Source of the DNA: Paulinella micropora
Lineage: Eukaryota; Cercozoa; Imbricatea; Euglyphida
DNA: 42,788 nucleotides
Assembly: GCA_009731375.1 (NCBI GenBank)
Contig: BJOX01000232.1
Location: forward strand, 152,500 to 195,287
Direction of reading: 5' to 3'
Both the position numbers and the translations under genes were made by a program. The notes beneath the pieces were generated by a model that was not told the DNA's origin, ran no database searches, and saw only the letters and a list, made by a program, of their open reading frames with translations. Shown in pieces: positions 34,125 to 42,788 of the stretch; the stretch's first letter is position 1; every line of letters starts with the position of its first letter.

Positions 34125-34189
34125 CTTCCTTTCCCACCACTGGAACACTTCCATACCGTACACTAGACTTGCTTTTCTTCTTCTCTTTC
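34125..34189 (-). CDS. Basic/aromatic exon of - strand gene
   Basis: 65 bases between ACACATAG and GGAAG|GTATGT. From the one-base overhang of 36283 it reads GKRRRKASLVYGMEVFQWWE then RK, ending in phase 0. The alternative frame, also open, reads KEKKKSKSSVRYGSVPVVGKE. Half-copies exist on both sides: 5' halves with acceptor at 34229-34530 and 3' halves with donor at 33852-34052. Confidence 0.6.
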
Positions 34190-34228
34190 CTATGTGTATG
34201 TATGTATGTATGTATGTATGTATGTATG

Positions 34229-34530
34229 TATGTATGTATAGATTTGCTTTTCTTCTCCTCTTTCTGCCGGGTCTTATGTGTATGTATGTATGTATGTATG
34301 TATGTATAGATTTGCTTTTCTTCTCCTGTTTCTGCCGGGTCCTATGTGTATGTATGTATGTATGTATGTATGTATGTATAGATTTGCTTTTCTTCTCCTC
34401 TTTCTGCCGGGTCCTATGTGTATGTATGTATGTATGTATGTATGTATGTATGTATAGATTTGCTTTTCTTCTCCTCTTTCTGCCGGGTCCTATGTGTATG
34501 TATGTATGTATGTATGTATAGATTTGCTTG
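34229..34530 (-). repeat. Array of five 5'-half copies of the exon at 34125-34189
   Basis: Each reads on the - strand ACACATAG (acceptor), GACCCGGCAGAAAGAGGAG, AAGAAAAGCAAATC, then (TATG) repeats. They carry a nine-base in-frame insertion (CCCGGCAGA) absent from the full exon. A related copy is near 35561-35598. Confidence 0.88.
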
Positions 34531-34562
34531 TTGAACCGATAAAATTATTGTAACCGATCCTA

Positions 34563-34730
34563 TAGAGCCCAGCAGAAAGAGAAGAAGAAAAGCAAGTCTA
34601 TACATACATACATACATACATACATACACATAGGACCCGGCAGAAGGAGGAGAAGAAAAGCAAATCTAAACATACATACATACATACATACACATAGGAC
34701 CCGGCAGAAAGAGAAGAAGACAAAAAATGT
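34563..34730 (+). repeat. Three inverted copies of the same half-exon
   Basis: The motif GACCCGGCAGAAAGAG...AAGAAAAGC appears three times on the + strand, so with 34229-34530 it makes a large inverted repeat centred near 34545. The last copy changes to ACAAAAAATGTGG and meets the foldback element at 34736. Confidence 0.85.
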
Positions 34731-34735
34731 GGTCA

Positions 34736-34854
34736 GGTTACCGATAAAAACTACATATATATGCGGCGCGCCAAATTTGACGTGTTTTGCGGGCTCGCCG
34801 GCCCGGCTCCGGCTCGCCCGCAAAATACGTCAAATTTGTGGCTAGCCGCATAAT
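34736..34854 (-). mobile_element. Foldback dispersed element, copy 2
   Basis: Opposite orientation to 153-266, with the same palindrome and the same flank (GGTTACCGATAAAAACTACATAT). Differences are few. The arms differ from each other where the copies also differ, so the palindrome is imperfect. Confidence 0.75.
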
Positions 34855-34892
34855 CTACTAATTTCATACAGGGAAGCAGGCCATCGATGCCT

Positions 34893-34894
<2 letters not shown>

Positions 34895-34938
<44 letters not shown>

Positions 34939-34939
34939 G

Positions 34940-34993
<54 letters not shown>

Positions 34994-35014
34994 ATCTATC
35001 TATCTATCTATCTT
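34895..35014. repeat. (ATCT)n microsatellite
   Basis: Tetranucleotide immediately 5' of a truncated LINE. Confidence 0.97.
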
Positions 35015-35352
35015 GGTGACTGCATTCCATCATAGCCGTCCAGTGTTGCATAGCCCAGGCTAGGTCCCTGCGGGGGTTTAGGCCTCATACAATGTCATCA
35101 TTGTAGCTTGCGCAAGCTTACGGTGCTCAAAACACTTGGACTAACGGCTTCCTTTTCTTTCTCTTCTTCCTTATCCTCCCACTCTCCATTCCTAGATTGC
35201 CTTTTTTCTTCAACGTCCTTCCTCCTCTTCTTTTTCCAGAACACAGTCTACCCGTGATTCCCATCCCGGACGCATGCACAGTACACAAATTATTGTTTGA
35301 TGTGAAACTGCGTTCCTTTGCAAGGACTACATTCCTTTGCGACATCTCATCT
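35015..35352 (+). mobile_element. 5'-truncated LINE: ORF end plus complete 3'UTR
   Basis: Starts TTGGTGACTGCATTCCATCATAG, the last codons and stop of the LINE ORF, then the full 3'UTR to GCGACATCTCATC and only two to three TATC units. It shows that the 3'UTR fragments elsewhere are this LINE's 3' ends. Confidence 0.92.
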
Positions 35353-35488
35353 ATCTATCTGCGTAAATTTTGTTAACATCGTGCCAACTCTTGTTGAAGC
35401 TTTTTTTCTTTGCAAAAGCAGAGAATTGTGATTGTTACATATGTATGTAAGTATGTATGTATGTATGTATGTATGTATGTATGTATGT

Positions 35489-35516
35489 CTTACCAAGTCA
35501 GTATCCCGAGACTGTG

Positions 35517-35550
<34 letters not shown>

Positions 35551-35780
35551 TGTATGTATGACTTGCTGTTCTTCGTTTCTTTGTGCCGGGCCCTACCTGT
35601 ATGTATGTATGCATGTATGTATGTATATATGTATATATGTATGTATGTATGTATGTATGTGTCTTCCCCCCGCAACAGGCCGGGCCATGTATGTATGTAT
35701 GTATGTATGTATGTATGTATGTATGCATGCATGCATGCATGTATGTATGTATGTATGTATGTATGTATGTATGTATGTAT
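35489..35780 (-). repeat. (TATG)n with assorted half-exon islands
   Basis: Contains an inverted copy of the 33643 motif (35489-35516), a further copy of the 34125-type 5' half (35561-35598, CCGGCACAAAGAAACGAAGA) and an unrelated island GTCTTCCCCCCGCAACAGGC near 35660. Confidence 0.7.
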
Positions 35781-36238
35781 TAAACCCCTCTTCTCGCCAC
35801 CTTCGCCCTGTATGTATGTATGTATGTATGTATGCATGTATGTATGTATGTATGTATGTATTAACCCCCTCTTCTCGCCACCTTCGCCCTGTATGTATGT
35901 ATGCATGTATGTATGTATGTATGTATGTATGTATTACCCCCTCTTCTCGCCACCTTCGCCCTGTATGTATGTATGTATGTATGTATGTATGTATGTATGT
36001 ATGTATGCATGTACGTATGTACGTATGTACGTATGTCATGTATTAACCCCCTCTTCTCGCCACCTTCGCCATGTATGTATGTATGTATGTATGTATGTAT
36101 GCATGTATGTATGTATGTATGTAAGTATGTATTACCCCTCTTCTCGCCACCTTCGCCCTGTATGTATGTATGTATGTATGTATGTAGGTAGGTAGGTAGG
36201 TAGGTATTATCCCCTCTTCTCGCCACCTTCGCCTTGTA
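35781..36238 (-). repeat. Array of six 3'-half copies of the exon at 36283-36324
   Basis: Each copy on the - strand reads AGGGCGAAGGTGGCGAGAAG then AGGGGG and usually GTAATAC or GTTAATAC, so the donor GT is mostly kept. They are near 35783, 35863, 35936, 36045, 36133 and 36210 in (TATG)n. None has the acceptor-side GCGCGCCCGCAAAAAAC. Confidence 0.9.
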
Positions 36239-36282
36239 TGTATGTATGTATGTATGTATGTATGTATGTATGTATGTATTAC

Positions 36283-36324
36283 CCCCTCTTCTCGCCACCT
36301 TCGCCCTGTTTTTTGCGGGCGCGC
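36283..36324 (-). CDS. 42-base basic exon of - strand gene
   Basis: Between TCTACCTAG and GAGGGG|GTAATAC. It is a multiple of three with one-base overhang borders and reads [14 protein letters not shown] with that phase. The other open frame is [14 protein letters not shown]. The complete version exists once, at the acceptor end of the six-copy half array. Confidence 0.58.
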
Positions 36325-36327
36325 CTA

Positions 36328-36329
36328 GG

Positions 36330-36365
<36 letters not shown>

Positions 36366-36382
36366 CAGATAGATAGATAGAC

Positions 36383-36434
<52 letters not shown>

Positions 36435-36592
36435 GGATAGATAGACAGATAGATAAATAGATAGATAGATAGATACTGAGGCAAATAGGTAGGAGGGTAG
36501 GAGGGTAGGAGGGTAGGTAGGTAGGTAGGTAGGTAGGTAGATAGATAGACAGATAGATAGATAGATAAATAGATAAATATATAAATAGATAA

Positions 36593-36631
<39 letters not shown>

Positions 36632-36700
36632 TAGATAGGTAGATGGATAAATGGATAGACAGATAGATGGATAGATCGATATTGATAGATAGATAGATAT

Positions 36701-36768
<68 letters not shown>

Positions 36769-36825
36769 GCATACCGTTGGTTAGGGCGTTTTGGGCTGTA
36801 GCTAGGTAGACCTAGATAGATAGAC

Positions 36826-36879
<54 letters not shown>

Positions 36880-36988
36880 GTAGATAGATAGATAGGTAGT
36901 TAGGTAGCTATAGGTAGGTAGGTAGGTAGATATAGGTAGGTAGGTAGGTATGTAGGTAGGTAGGTAGGTAGGTAGATAGATATAGATG

Positions 36989-37055
<67 letters not shown>

Positions 37056-37107
37056 GGATAGGTAGGTAGGTAGGTAGGTTGATAGGTAGGTAGGTAGGTA
37101 GGTAGGT

Positions 37108-37162
<55 letters not shown>

Positions 37163-37163
37163 C
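36328..37163. repeat. (GATA)n, (GGTA)n and (GGTAG)n microsatellite
   Basis: Intron repeat with a 40-base island at 36770-36812 (AGCATACCGTTGGTTAGGGC...) that I cannot assign. Confidence 0.95.
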
Positions 37164-37229
37164 CGGCAGGCTTTGTAGTATGTTTCTGCAGTTCCAATGA
37201 ACAAACCATACAGACAGAATGCACTTGGC
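37164..37229 (-). CDS. 66-base Cys-containing exon of - strand gene
   Basis: Between TATTTATCTCAG and CTGCCG|GTCTATC. In the phase passed on by 38695 it reads [20 protein letters not shown] then PA. The C-x2-C is isolated, and I would not call a zinc finger on it. The alternative open frame, [20 protein letters not shown], looks membrane-like. All three frames are open, so the frame rests on the neighbours. Two 5'-half copies lie upstream. Confidence 0.6.
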
Positions 37230-37271
37230 CTGAGATAAATAGATAGATAGATAGATTAGATAGATAGACAG

Positions 37272-37302
<31 letters not shown>

Positions 37303-37332
37303 GATAGGTAGGTAGGTAGGTAGGTAGGTAGG

Positions 37333-37402
<70 letters not shown>

Positions 37403-37410
37403 GATAGATA

Positions 37411-37441
37411 CAAACCATACAGACAGAATGCACTTGGCCTG

Positions 37442-37478
<37 letters not shown>

Positions 37479-37512
37479 CAAAGCATAAAGACAGAATGCA
37501 CTTGGCCTGAGA
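37411..37512 (-). repeat. Two 5'-half copies of the exon at 37164-37229
   Basis: 37411-37442 and 37480-37512 keep the acceptor (TCTCAG) and GCCAAGTGCATTCTGTCTGT plus ATGGTTTG or ATGCTTTG, then break into (TATC)n. The second has two substitutions. Confidence 0.9.
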
Positions 37513-37518
37513 AAATAC

Positions 37519-37576
<58 letters not shown>

Positions 37577-37625
37577 GTAGGTAGGTACCTACCTACCTAG
37601 GTAGGTAGGTAGGTAGGTAGGTAGG

Positions 37626-37683
<58 letters not shown>

Positions 37684-37849
37684 TATGTAGATATAGATAG
37701 ATAGATAGATAGATAGTTAGATAGATAGATAGATAGATAGATAGATCGATAGATAGGTAGATAGATAGGTAGGTAGGTAGGTAGGTAGGTAGGTAGGTAG
37801 GTAGATAGATAGATAGATAGATAGATAGATGGATAGATGGATAGATAGA

Positions 37850-37934
<85 letters not shown>

Positions 37935-37990
37935 GATAGATAGATAGATAGATAGATAGATAGACAGATAGATAGATAGATAGATACATA
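37513..37990. repeat. (GATA)n, (GGTA)n and (GACA)n microsatellite
   Basis: Includes a small palindrome GGTAGGTACCTACC at 37577-37590 where GGTA units flip into TACC. Confidence 0.95.
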
Positions 37991-38009
37991 GATAGATGTG
38001 TATGTACCA

Positions 38010-38486
38010 TGCGAGCATATTATATATATATATATGTATCTATATATATCTATATATATAAATATATATATATATATATGTATATATATGCATGTGTTGT
38101 TATATTGACCATGCATACATAGTCCGCCCTTGTTTCCAATTGACCGTTTGTGTAGCATATATATATATATATGTCTGTTTGTATGTATAAATGTGTTATA
38201 TATATAAATATATATATATATGTCTGTTTGTATGTATCAATGTGTTTTATATATCTATGTATATATATATATACATATATGCATATATTTATAGTTATAA
38301 TATATAATATAAATGCATATATATATATGTATGTATATATGTATATATATATGTATGTGTTGTTATCTGTACCATGCAAAATAGTCCGCCCTTGCTTCCC
38401 AATGACCCATTATGTACCATGTATATATCTATGTCTGTTTGTATGTATGAATGTGATGGTATATATCTATGTATGTATTCTAGGTC
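38010..38486 (-). repeat. (TA)n-rich repeat with two 3'-half copies of the exon at 38695-38784
   Basis: Near 38107-38155 and 38369-38417 the - strand carries CAAGGGCGGACTATGTATGC, ATGGTC or ATGGTAC, matching CAAGGGCGGACTTTGTTCGCATGG of the exon end. The donor GT is retained. Both lie downstream of the exon in the - sense. Confidence 0.82.
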
Positions 38487-38601
38487 GAGTGAAAATTTTC
38501 GGCCAGGAAATATTTCGGCCACTGATTTTTCACCGCAGAATACGTTGTTTTTGCACAAAACCTTGGGTGGCTGGAATTCTTTCCTAGTCTTTTCACCGCA
38601 C

Positions 38602-38632
<31 letters not shown>
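38487..38632 (+). mobile_element. Dispersed short repeat ending in poly(T), copy 2
   Basis: Same element as 33301-33451 in the same orientation, followed by 30 T. Downstream, the 20-base unit TTCTTAACTTTTCCTTTAAA is duplicated next to the exon donor at 38694. Confidence 0.72.
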
Positions 38633-38634
<2 letters not shown>

Positions 38635-38694
38635 CAAAATTTGGGGTGGCGGAAATTCTTAACTTTTCCTTTAAATTCTTAACTTTTCCTTTAC

Positions 38695-38784
38695 CATGCG
38701 AACAAAGTCCGCCCTTGCCCTTGAGTGAAGCATTGTGTCGTGTGGTGGCAGACGCCCCGAAAAGTGTCAAAGGCCCTGTGGATC
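38695..38784 (-). CDS. 90-base exon of - strand gene
   Basis: Between CTCTCCAAACAG and CGCATG|GTAAAG. With a one-base overhang from 40656 it reads RSTGPLTLFGASATTRHNAS then LKGKGGLCSH, leaving G for 37164. Frame 0 has a stop. Half-copies flank it on both sides: 5' halves at 38841 and 38945, and 3' halves at 38107 and 38369. It is one of the clearest examples of the border-duplication pattern. Confidence 0.66.
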
Positions 38785-38794
38785 CTGTTTGGAG

Positions 38795-39110
38795 AGATAG
38801 GCAGGTAGGTAGGTAGGTAGGTAGGTAGGTAGGTAGGTAGAAAGTGTCAAAGGCCCTGCCGACCCTGCTTGGATAGATAGGCAGGTAGGTAGGCAGGTAG
38901 GTAGGTAGGTAGGTAGGTAGGTAGGTAGGTAGGTAGGTAGGTAGAAAGTGTCAAAGGCCCTGTGGATCCTGTTTGGAGAGATAGGCAGGTAGGGGTAGGT
39001 AGGTAGGTAGGTGGGTAGGTAGGTGGGTAGGTAGGTAGGTAGACAGATAGATAGGTGGGTAGATAGATAGGCAGGTAGATAGGTAGGTAGATAGGTTGGT
39101 AGATCATACA
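38795..39110 (-). repeat. (GGTA)n with two 5'-half copies of the exon at 38695-38784
   Basis: 38841-38872 and 38945-38979 read GTGTCAAAGGCCCTGNNGA, CCCTGTTTGG and AGATAG on the + strand. This is the exon's first 24 bases plus the acceptor region, ending at (GGTA)n. Confidence 0.9.
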
Positions 39111-39126
39111 TACGTACATACATACA

Positions 39127-39157
<31 letters not shown>

Positions 39158-39386
39158 GTACATGTATATGACCGATAAAGCTGAGCTCAGGATATGTATA
39201 TGTATATGTATATGTAAAATGTATATATATATATATACATATATACAAATATATATATATATATAAAACATATATATTTGTATATATATATATAATTTCT
39301 ATATATACATATATACATATACATATACATACATATATATATAATATATTTGTATATATAATATATATTTGTATATATATATATGT

Positions 39387-39429
<43 letters not shown>

Positions 39430-39480
39430 TGCCACGTCAATATCCCCAGTGTAAATATATATATATATATATATATATGG

Positions 39481-39540
<60 letters not shown>

Positions 39541-39815
39541 GTTTTGCCACGTCAATAATATCCCCAGTTAGTGTAACATAAATATGTGTCTGTATCTTCA
39601 TACCTACTTATACTTGTGTATTATGTATATATATATATATATATATATAACAGTTTTGCCACGTCAATATCCCCAGTTAGTGTAATATGATAAATATGTA
39701 TGTATGTATGCATGTATGTATGTATGTTCATACGCACTTGTATTTGTGTATTATGTATATTTTGTATCTCTATATAAACGTATTCGTACGTGTAGGAGAG
39801 CACAGGCAAAAATGT
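39111..39815. repeat. (CATA)n and (TA)n repeats with three TTTTGCCACGTCAATATCCC islands
   Basis: Islands near 39425-39452, 39536-39574 and 39650-39685 share TTGCCACGTCAATATCCCCAG. On the - strand a frame TGDIDVAKL is open, but I see no full exon with both splice sites. Another island at 39170-39192 is TATGACCGATAAAGCTGAGC. Confidence 0.75.
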
Positions 39816-39820
39816 GTATG

Positions 39821-39851
<31 letters not shown>

Positions 39852-39923
39852 TGTAGGACCGGCCCGGCTTGTGGTCAAAGACATACATACATACATACAT
39901 ACATACATACATACATACATACA

Positions 39924-39954
<31 letters not shown>

Positions 39955-40052
39955 CATACATACATACATACATACATTACATACATTACATACATACATA
40001 CATACATTACATACATACATACATACATACATACATTACATACATACATACA

Positions 40053-40083
<31 letters not shown>

Positions 40084-40490
40084 CAAACATACATACATTA
40101 CATACATACATACATACAATACATACATACATATATACATACATACATACATTACATACATACATTACATACATTACATACATACATACATACATTACAT
40201 ACATTACATACATACATACATACATACATTACATACATACATACATACATACATTACATACATGCATACATACATACATACATACATTACATACATGCAT
40301 ACATACATACATTACATACATACATACATATATACATTACATACATACAAACATACATACATTACATACATACATACATACATTACATACATACATACAT
40401 ACATTACACATACATACATACATTGCATACATACATACATACATTACATACATACATACATACATACATTACATACATACATTACATACA

Positions 40491-40521
<31 letters not shown>

Positions 40522-40527
40522 CAAACA
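39816..40527. repeat. (CATA)n/(CATTA)n array, ~700 bp
   Basis: Preceded by a short (TATG)n tract and the island GACCGGCCCGGCTTGTGGTC, so TATG and CATA form an inverted pair around it. Regular ATTACATAC variants break the TACA repeat. Confidence 0.95.
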
Positions 40528-40605
40528 TACTTACTCTCGTTCTTGCCTTTTTCCTTGTCTCCCTCATACTCCACCCATTTGTCTAATGTGAAGGAAAGAG
40601 ACGAT
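40528..40605 (-). pseudogene. 3'-part copy of the exon at 40656-40754
   Basis: The - strand CGTCTCTTTCCTTCACATTA... to AACGAGA|GTAAGTATG is the last 70 bases of the exon with the donor intact. The first 29 bases and acceptor are replaced by (TATG)n. Nine or so substitutions against the full exon show that it is not an assembly echo. Confidence 0.85.
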
Positions 40606-40655
40606 ACATACATACATACATACATACATACATACATACATACAAACATACTTAC

Positions 40656-40754
40656 TCTCGTTCTTGTCTTTTTCCTTGTCTCCCTCCTGCTCCACCCCTT
40701 TGTCTGATGTGAAGGAAAGAGACGATAAGAACGAGATAGAGCCACGCTTGGAGC
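40656..40754 (-). CDS. 99-base exon of - strand gene (Ser-rich then charged)
   Basis: Between CACACGTAG and AACGAGA|GTAAGT, a consensus donor. Two bases, 32 codons, one base. It reads SKRGSISFLSSLSFTSDKGV then EQEGDKEKDKNE. The phase matches 40878 upstream and 38695 downstream. It has a 3'-part copy just downstream (40528-40605). Confidence 0.68.
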
Positions 40755-40877
40755 CTACGTGTGTATGTATGTATGTATATATGTATGTATGTTATGTTGT
40801 ATATATATATATATGTATATATACATATATATATGTATGATGTATGTATGTATGTATGTATGTATGTATGTATGCAC

Positions 40878-40919
40878 CGCGGCGAGAGGGCTTGTCGTCG
40901 GTACCAGCGCCACCCAAAC
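40878..40919 (-). CDS. 42-base exon of - strand gene
   Basis: Between ATCACCTGCTTAG and GCCGCG|GTGCAT. It reads LGGAGTDDKPSRR in the phase that links 42228 and 40656, giving SRRGSKRGSISF across the next junction. Confidence 0.6.
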
Positions 40920-40925
40920 CTAAGC

Positions 40926-41060
40926 AGGTGATGTGAAGTGAATTTGAAGTGATGTATTGTGATGTGAATTTGAAGTGATGTGAATTTGAAGTGGATGTGA
41001 ATTTGAAGTGGTGTGATTTGAAGTGATGTGATGTGATGTCATATCATATCATATCATGTC
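40926..41060. repeat. (GATGT)-type repeats GATGTGAATTTGAAGT
   Basis: Four imperfect copies of a 15-20 base unit, then (TCATA)n/(TCATG)n. Confidence 0.85.
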
Positions 41061-41280
41061 ATGTCATGTCATGTCATGCAATAAGCTAGCTAAATACGTC
41101 CTAGCGGGTAGGTAGCTAGATGTATGTATGTATGTATGTATGTATGTATGTATGTGTGTGTATGTATCTCCTATCTATCTATCTATCTACAATTCCAAAC
41201 CCCCACCAACCATCATCCTACGTATGTATGTATGTGTGTATGTATGTATGTATGTATGGGTGGGTGATTGGATAACACCT
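41061..41280. other. Mixed stretch with a possible - strand exon at 41190-41220
   Basis: On the - strand CATACGTAG then GATGATGGTTGGTGGGGGTT and TGGAATT before GTAGAT could be an exon, but its phase does not fit the chain between 42228 and 40878. The rest is (TATG)n and a (TATC)n islet. Confidence 0.3.
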
Positions 41281-41583
41281 TGTGAAGATAAGTTTAAAGA
41301 GGGGAGAAGGAGAAGGATTGAGTGAGTGCAGTCAAGAGGGAGAAGGAGAAGGATTGAGTGAGTGCAGTCAAGAGGGAGAAGGAAAAGGATTGAGTGAGTG
41401 CAGTCAAGAGGGAGAAGGAAAAGGATTGAGTGAGTACAGTCATGTCATGTCATCTCATGTCATGTAATGAGCTAGGGAGGTTCGTACAAGGCAGGTAGGG
41501 AAATGGATGGGTAATGCAACAGCGCTTTTTGTGGAGGAGTTTCATGAGGGAGAAGGAGAGGGATTGGGTGCGTGCGGCCACAT
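41281..41583 (-). repeat. Five 3'-half copies of the exon at 42228-42292
   Basis: Tandem GAGGGAGAAGGAGAAGGATT, GAGTGAGTGCAGTCAA (+ strand) at 41316-41440, plus copies at 41281-41330 with a possible donor (TTCACAAG|GTGTTA) and at 41543-41583. All correspond to the second half of the exon (CACTCAATCGTTCTCCTTCT). Confidence 0.8.
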
Positions 41584-41589
41584 AACAGT

Positions 41590-41950
41590 GATGTGATGTG
41601 ATGCGAGGTGATGTGATGTGATGCCCTGGTATGCCACGTGATGTAATATAATGTGATATGATGTGATTTAATGTGATGTGATGCCCTCGTATTCCACGTG
41701 ATGTAATATAATGTGATGTAATGTGATGTGATGTGATGTGATGCCCTGGTATTCCACGTGATGTAATATAATGTGATGTGATGTGATTTAATGTGATGTG
41801 ATGTGATGTGATGCCCTGGTATTCCACGTGATGTAATATAATGTGATGTGATGTGATGTGATGTGATGCCCTGGTATGCCACGTGATGTAATGTGATGTA
41901 ATGTGATGTGATGTGATGTGATGTCATGCCCTGGCATTCCATTGCGAGAT
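41590..41950. repeat. ~60 bp tandem repeat of (GATGT)n plus CCCTGGTATTCCACGTGATG
   Basis: Six units of a conserved 25-base core followed by variable numbers of GTGAT units. It is a minisatellite with the same core-plus-microsatellite design as the half-exon arrays. The last copy (41930-41960) has ATTCCATTGCGAG in place of ATTCCACGTG. I could not identify a parent exon. Confidence 0.85.
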
Positions 41951-42102
41951 GTAATAGAATGTCATGTCACATCATGTCATACCATGTCATCTGCATGTAC
42001 AAGCTTGTACTGAAGGTAGCTATCAGGTAGATGGTTGAGGCGACTATGACAGATAGCTACGGCTACCTGGATGAAGGACTGAGTTTTGCTATGGGCTTGT
42101 GG

Positions 42103-42104
42103 GG

Positions 42105-42160
<56 letters not shown>

Positions 42161-42163
42161 TAC

Positions 42164-42221
<58 letters not shown>

Positions 42222-42222
42222 G
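42103..42222. repeat. (GATA)n microsatellite
   Basis: Pure GATA up to the donor of the exon at 42228. Confidence 0.97.
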
Positions 42223-42227
42223 ACTAC

Positions 42228-42292
42228 CTTTTGTCGATGAGTTCATGAGGGAGAAGGAGAACGATTGAGTGAGCGCGGCCCGTAGCTTGTTA
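42228..42292 (-). CDS. Most upstream exon placed for the - strand gene
   Basis: 65 bases between CTCGGGCAG and ACAAAAG|GTAGTC. Only one frame is open: NKLRAALTQSFSFSLMNSST then K, with two bases needed from an earlier exon and one left over for 40878. So the gene continues beyond the right end of the window. A 5'-half copy lies upstream (42449-42493) and several 3'-half copies downstream (41281-41583). Confidence 0.58.
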
Positions 42293-42354
42293 CTGCCCGA
42301 GAGACTGGAGAGAGAACGTGAGAGGGAATTAAGCTTAGATATCATATGTGCATA

Positions 42355-42548
42355 TGTAGAGAGAGAGAGAGAGCGAGAGAGAGAAAGGGGGGGGGGGGGG
42401 GNNNNNNNNNNGAGAGAGAGAGAGTGTGTGTGTGTGTGTGATGTGTGTCTTGCTGAGCGCGGCTCGCACCTTGCTACTGCCTTAACCACTAGAGAGAGAG
42501 AGAGAGAGAATGAGAGAGGGAATTGAGCTTAGATATTATGAATATATG

Positions 42549-42581
<33 letters not shown>

Positions 42582-42626
42582 GGAGAGAGGGAGAGAGGGA
42601 GGGAGGGAGGGAGAGAGACGAAGGGA

Positions 42627-42664
<38 letters not shown>

Positions 42665-42698
42665 AAGGAGGGAGGGAGGTAGAGAGACAGAGAGACAG

Positions 42699-42746
<48 letters not shown>

Positions 42747-42788
42747 GCAGAGAGGGAGGGAGGGAGGGAGAGAGAGAGAGAGAGAGAG
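42355..42788. repeat. (GA)n-rich repeats to the window end with one half-exon copy
   Basis: GA, GT and GGGA repeats with an N run at 42402-42411 and an islet at 42449-42493. On the - strand the islet reads GGCAG, TAGCAAGGTGCGAGCCGCGC, TCAGC, a copy of the acceptor and first ~25 bases of the exon at 42228. Confidence 0.9.

Noticed and set aside
37164-37229. C-x2-C in CMVC as a zinc finger
   Set aside because: A single pair without a partner pair in the adjoining exons. All three frames are open, so it may not even be the right frame.

Overview
This window looks like nuclear DNA of a photosynthetic eukaryote, most likely a microalga or other plastid-bearing protist. The reasons are spliced genes with GT-AG introns, an R2-type (restriction-like-endonuclease) non-LTR retrotransposon, very large simple-repeat content, and a divergent pair of chlorophyll-binding one-helix (HLIP) genes. 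I cannot name the species. A chromerid, dinoflagellate relative or other alga is only a guess. Assembly gaps (N runs) lie at 985-1178, 8544-9342, 9642-9807, 10815-10851, 12638-12908, 29559-29779, 30244-30253, 33468-33506 and 42402-42411, nearly all inside repeats.

Layout. From 1 to 2 kb there are GA/CT repeats and one foldback element. From 2.06 to 16.13 kb (+ strand) I read a split gene. Exons at 2059-2562 and 2677-2733 are joined in phase, after a roughly 10 kb intron full of (ATCT)n and LINE copies, to an exon at 13152-13238 carrying the CSL zinc-finger signature of DPH3/KTI11 (diphthamide synthesis and Elongator). The C-terminal exon is at 16055-16129. The exon for the second zinc-binding Cys pair is not visible. 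The intron holds a 5'-truncated LINE (3982-5668) followed directly by a longer copy (about 5672-8543, cut by a gap), plus several 3'-end fragments and copies of a second dispersed repeat of about 540 bp.

From 17.9 to 18.8 kb a quiet island carries two intronless HLIP genes facing away from each other. From 19 to 23.5 kb there are CT repeats, an intron-like segment with terminal inverted repeats, a MITE-like 270 bp foldback, AT-rich unique sequence and a (TTAGTA)n hexamer block.

From about 42.3 kb down to 24.9 kb on the - strand I can assemble at least 13 short exons (25-373 nt) with AG/GT borders. They are separated by kilobases of (GATA)n, (GGTA)n and (TATG)n. Most junctions keep an open reading frame, which argues for one large gene, or two adjacent ones, encoding a low-complexity, charged and Ser/Pro/Gly-rich protein I do not recognise.

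The most unusual structure is a recurring pattern at exon borders. Full exons with both splice sites are accompanied by tandem, diverged half-copies. Copies upstream of the exon contain the acceptor plus the 5' half, and copies downstream contain the 3' half plus the donor. Each half-copy is separated by the intron microsatellite. It recurs at ten or so exons on both strands and includes the DPH3-like exon. Long open frames through the microsatellites ([22 protein letters not shown] and IHTYIHTY translations) are repeat artefacts and are not annotated as genes.
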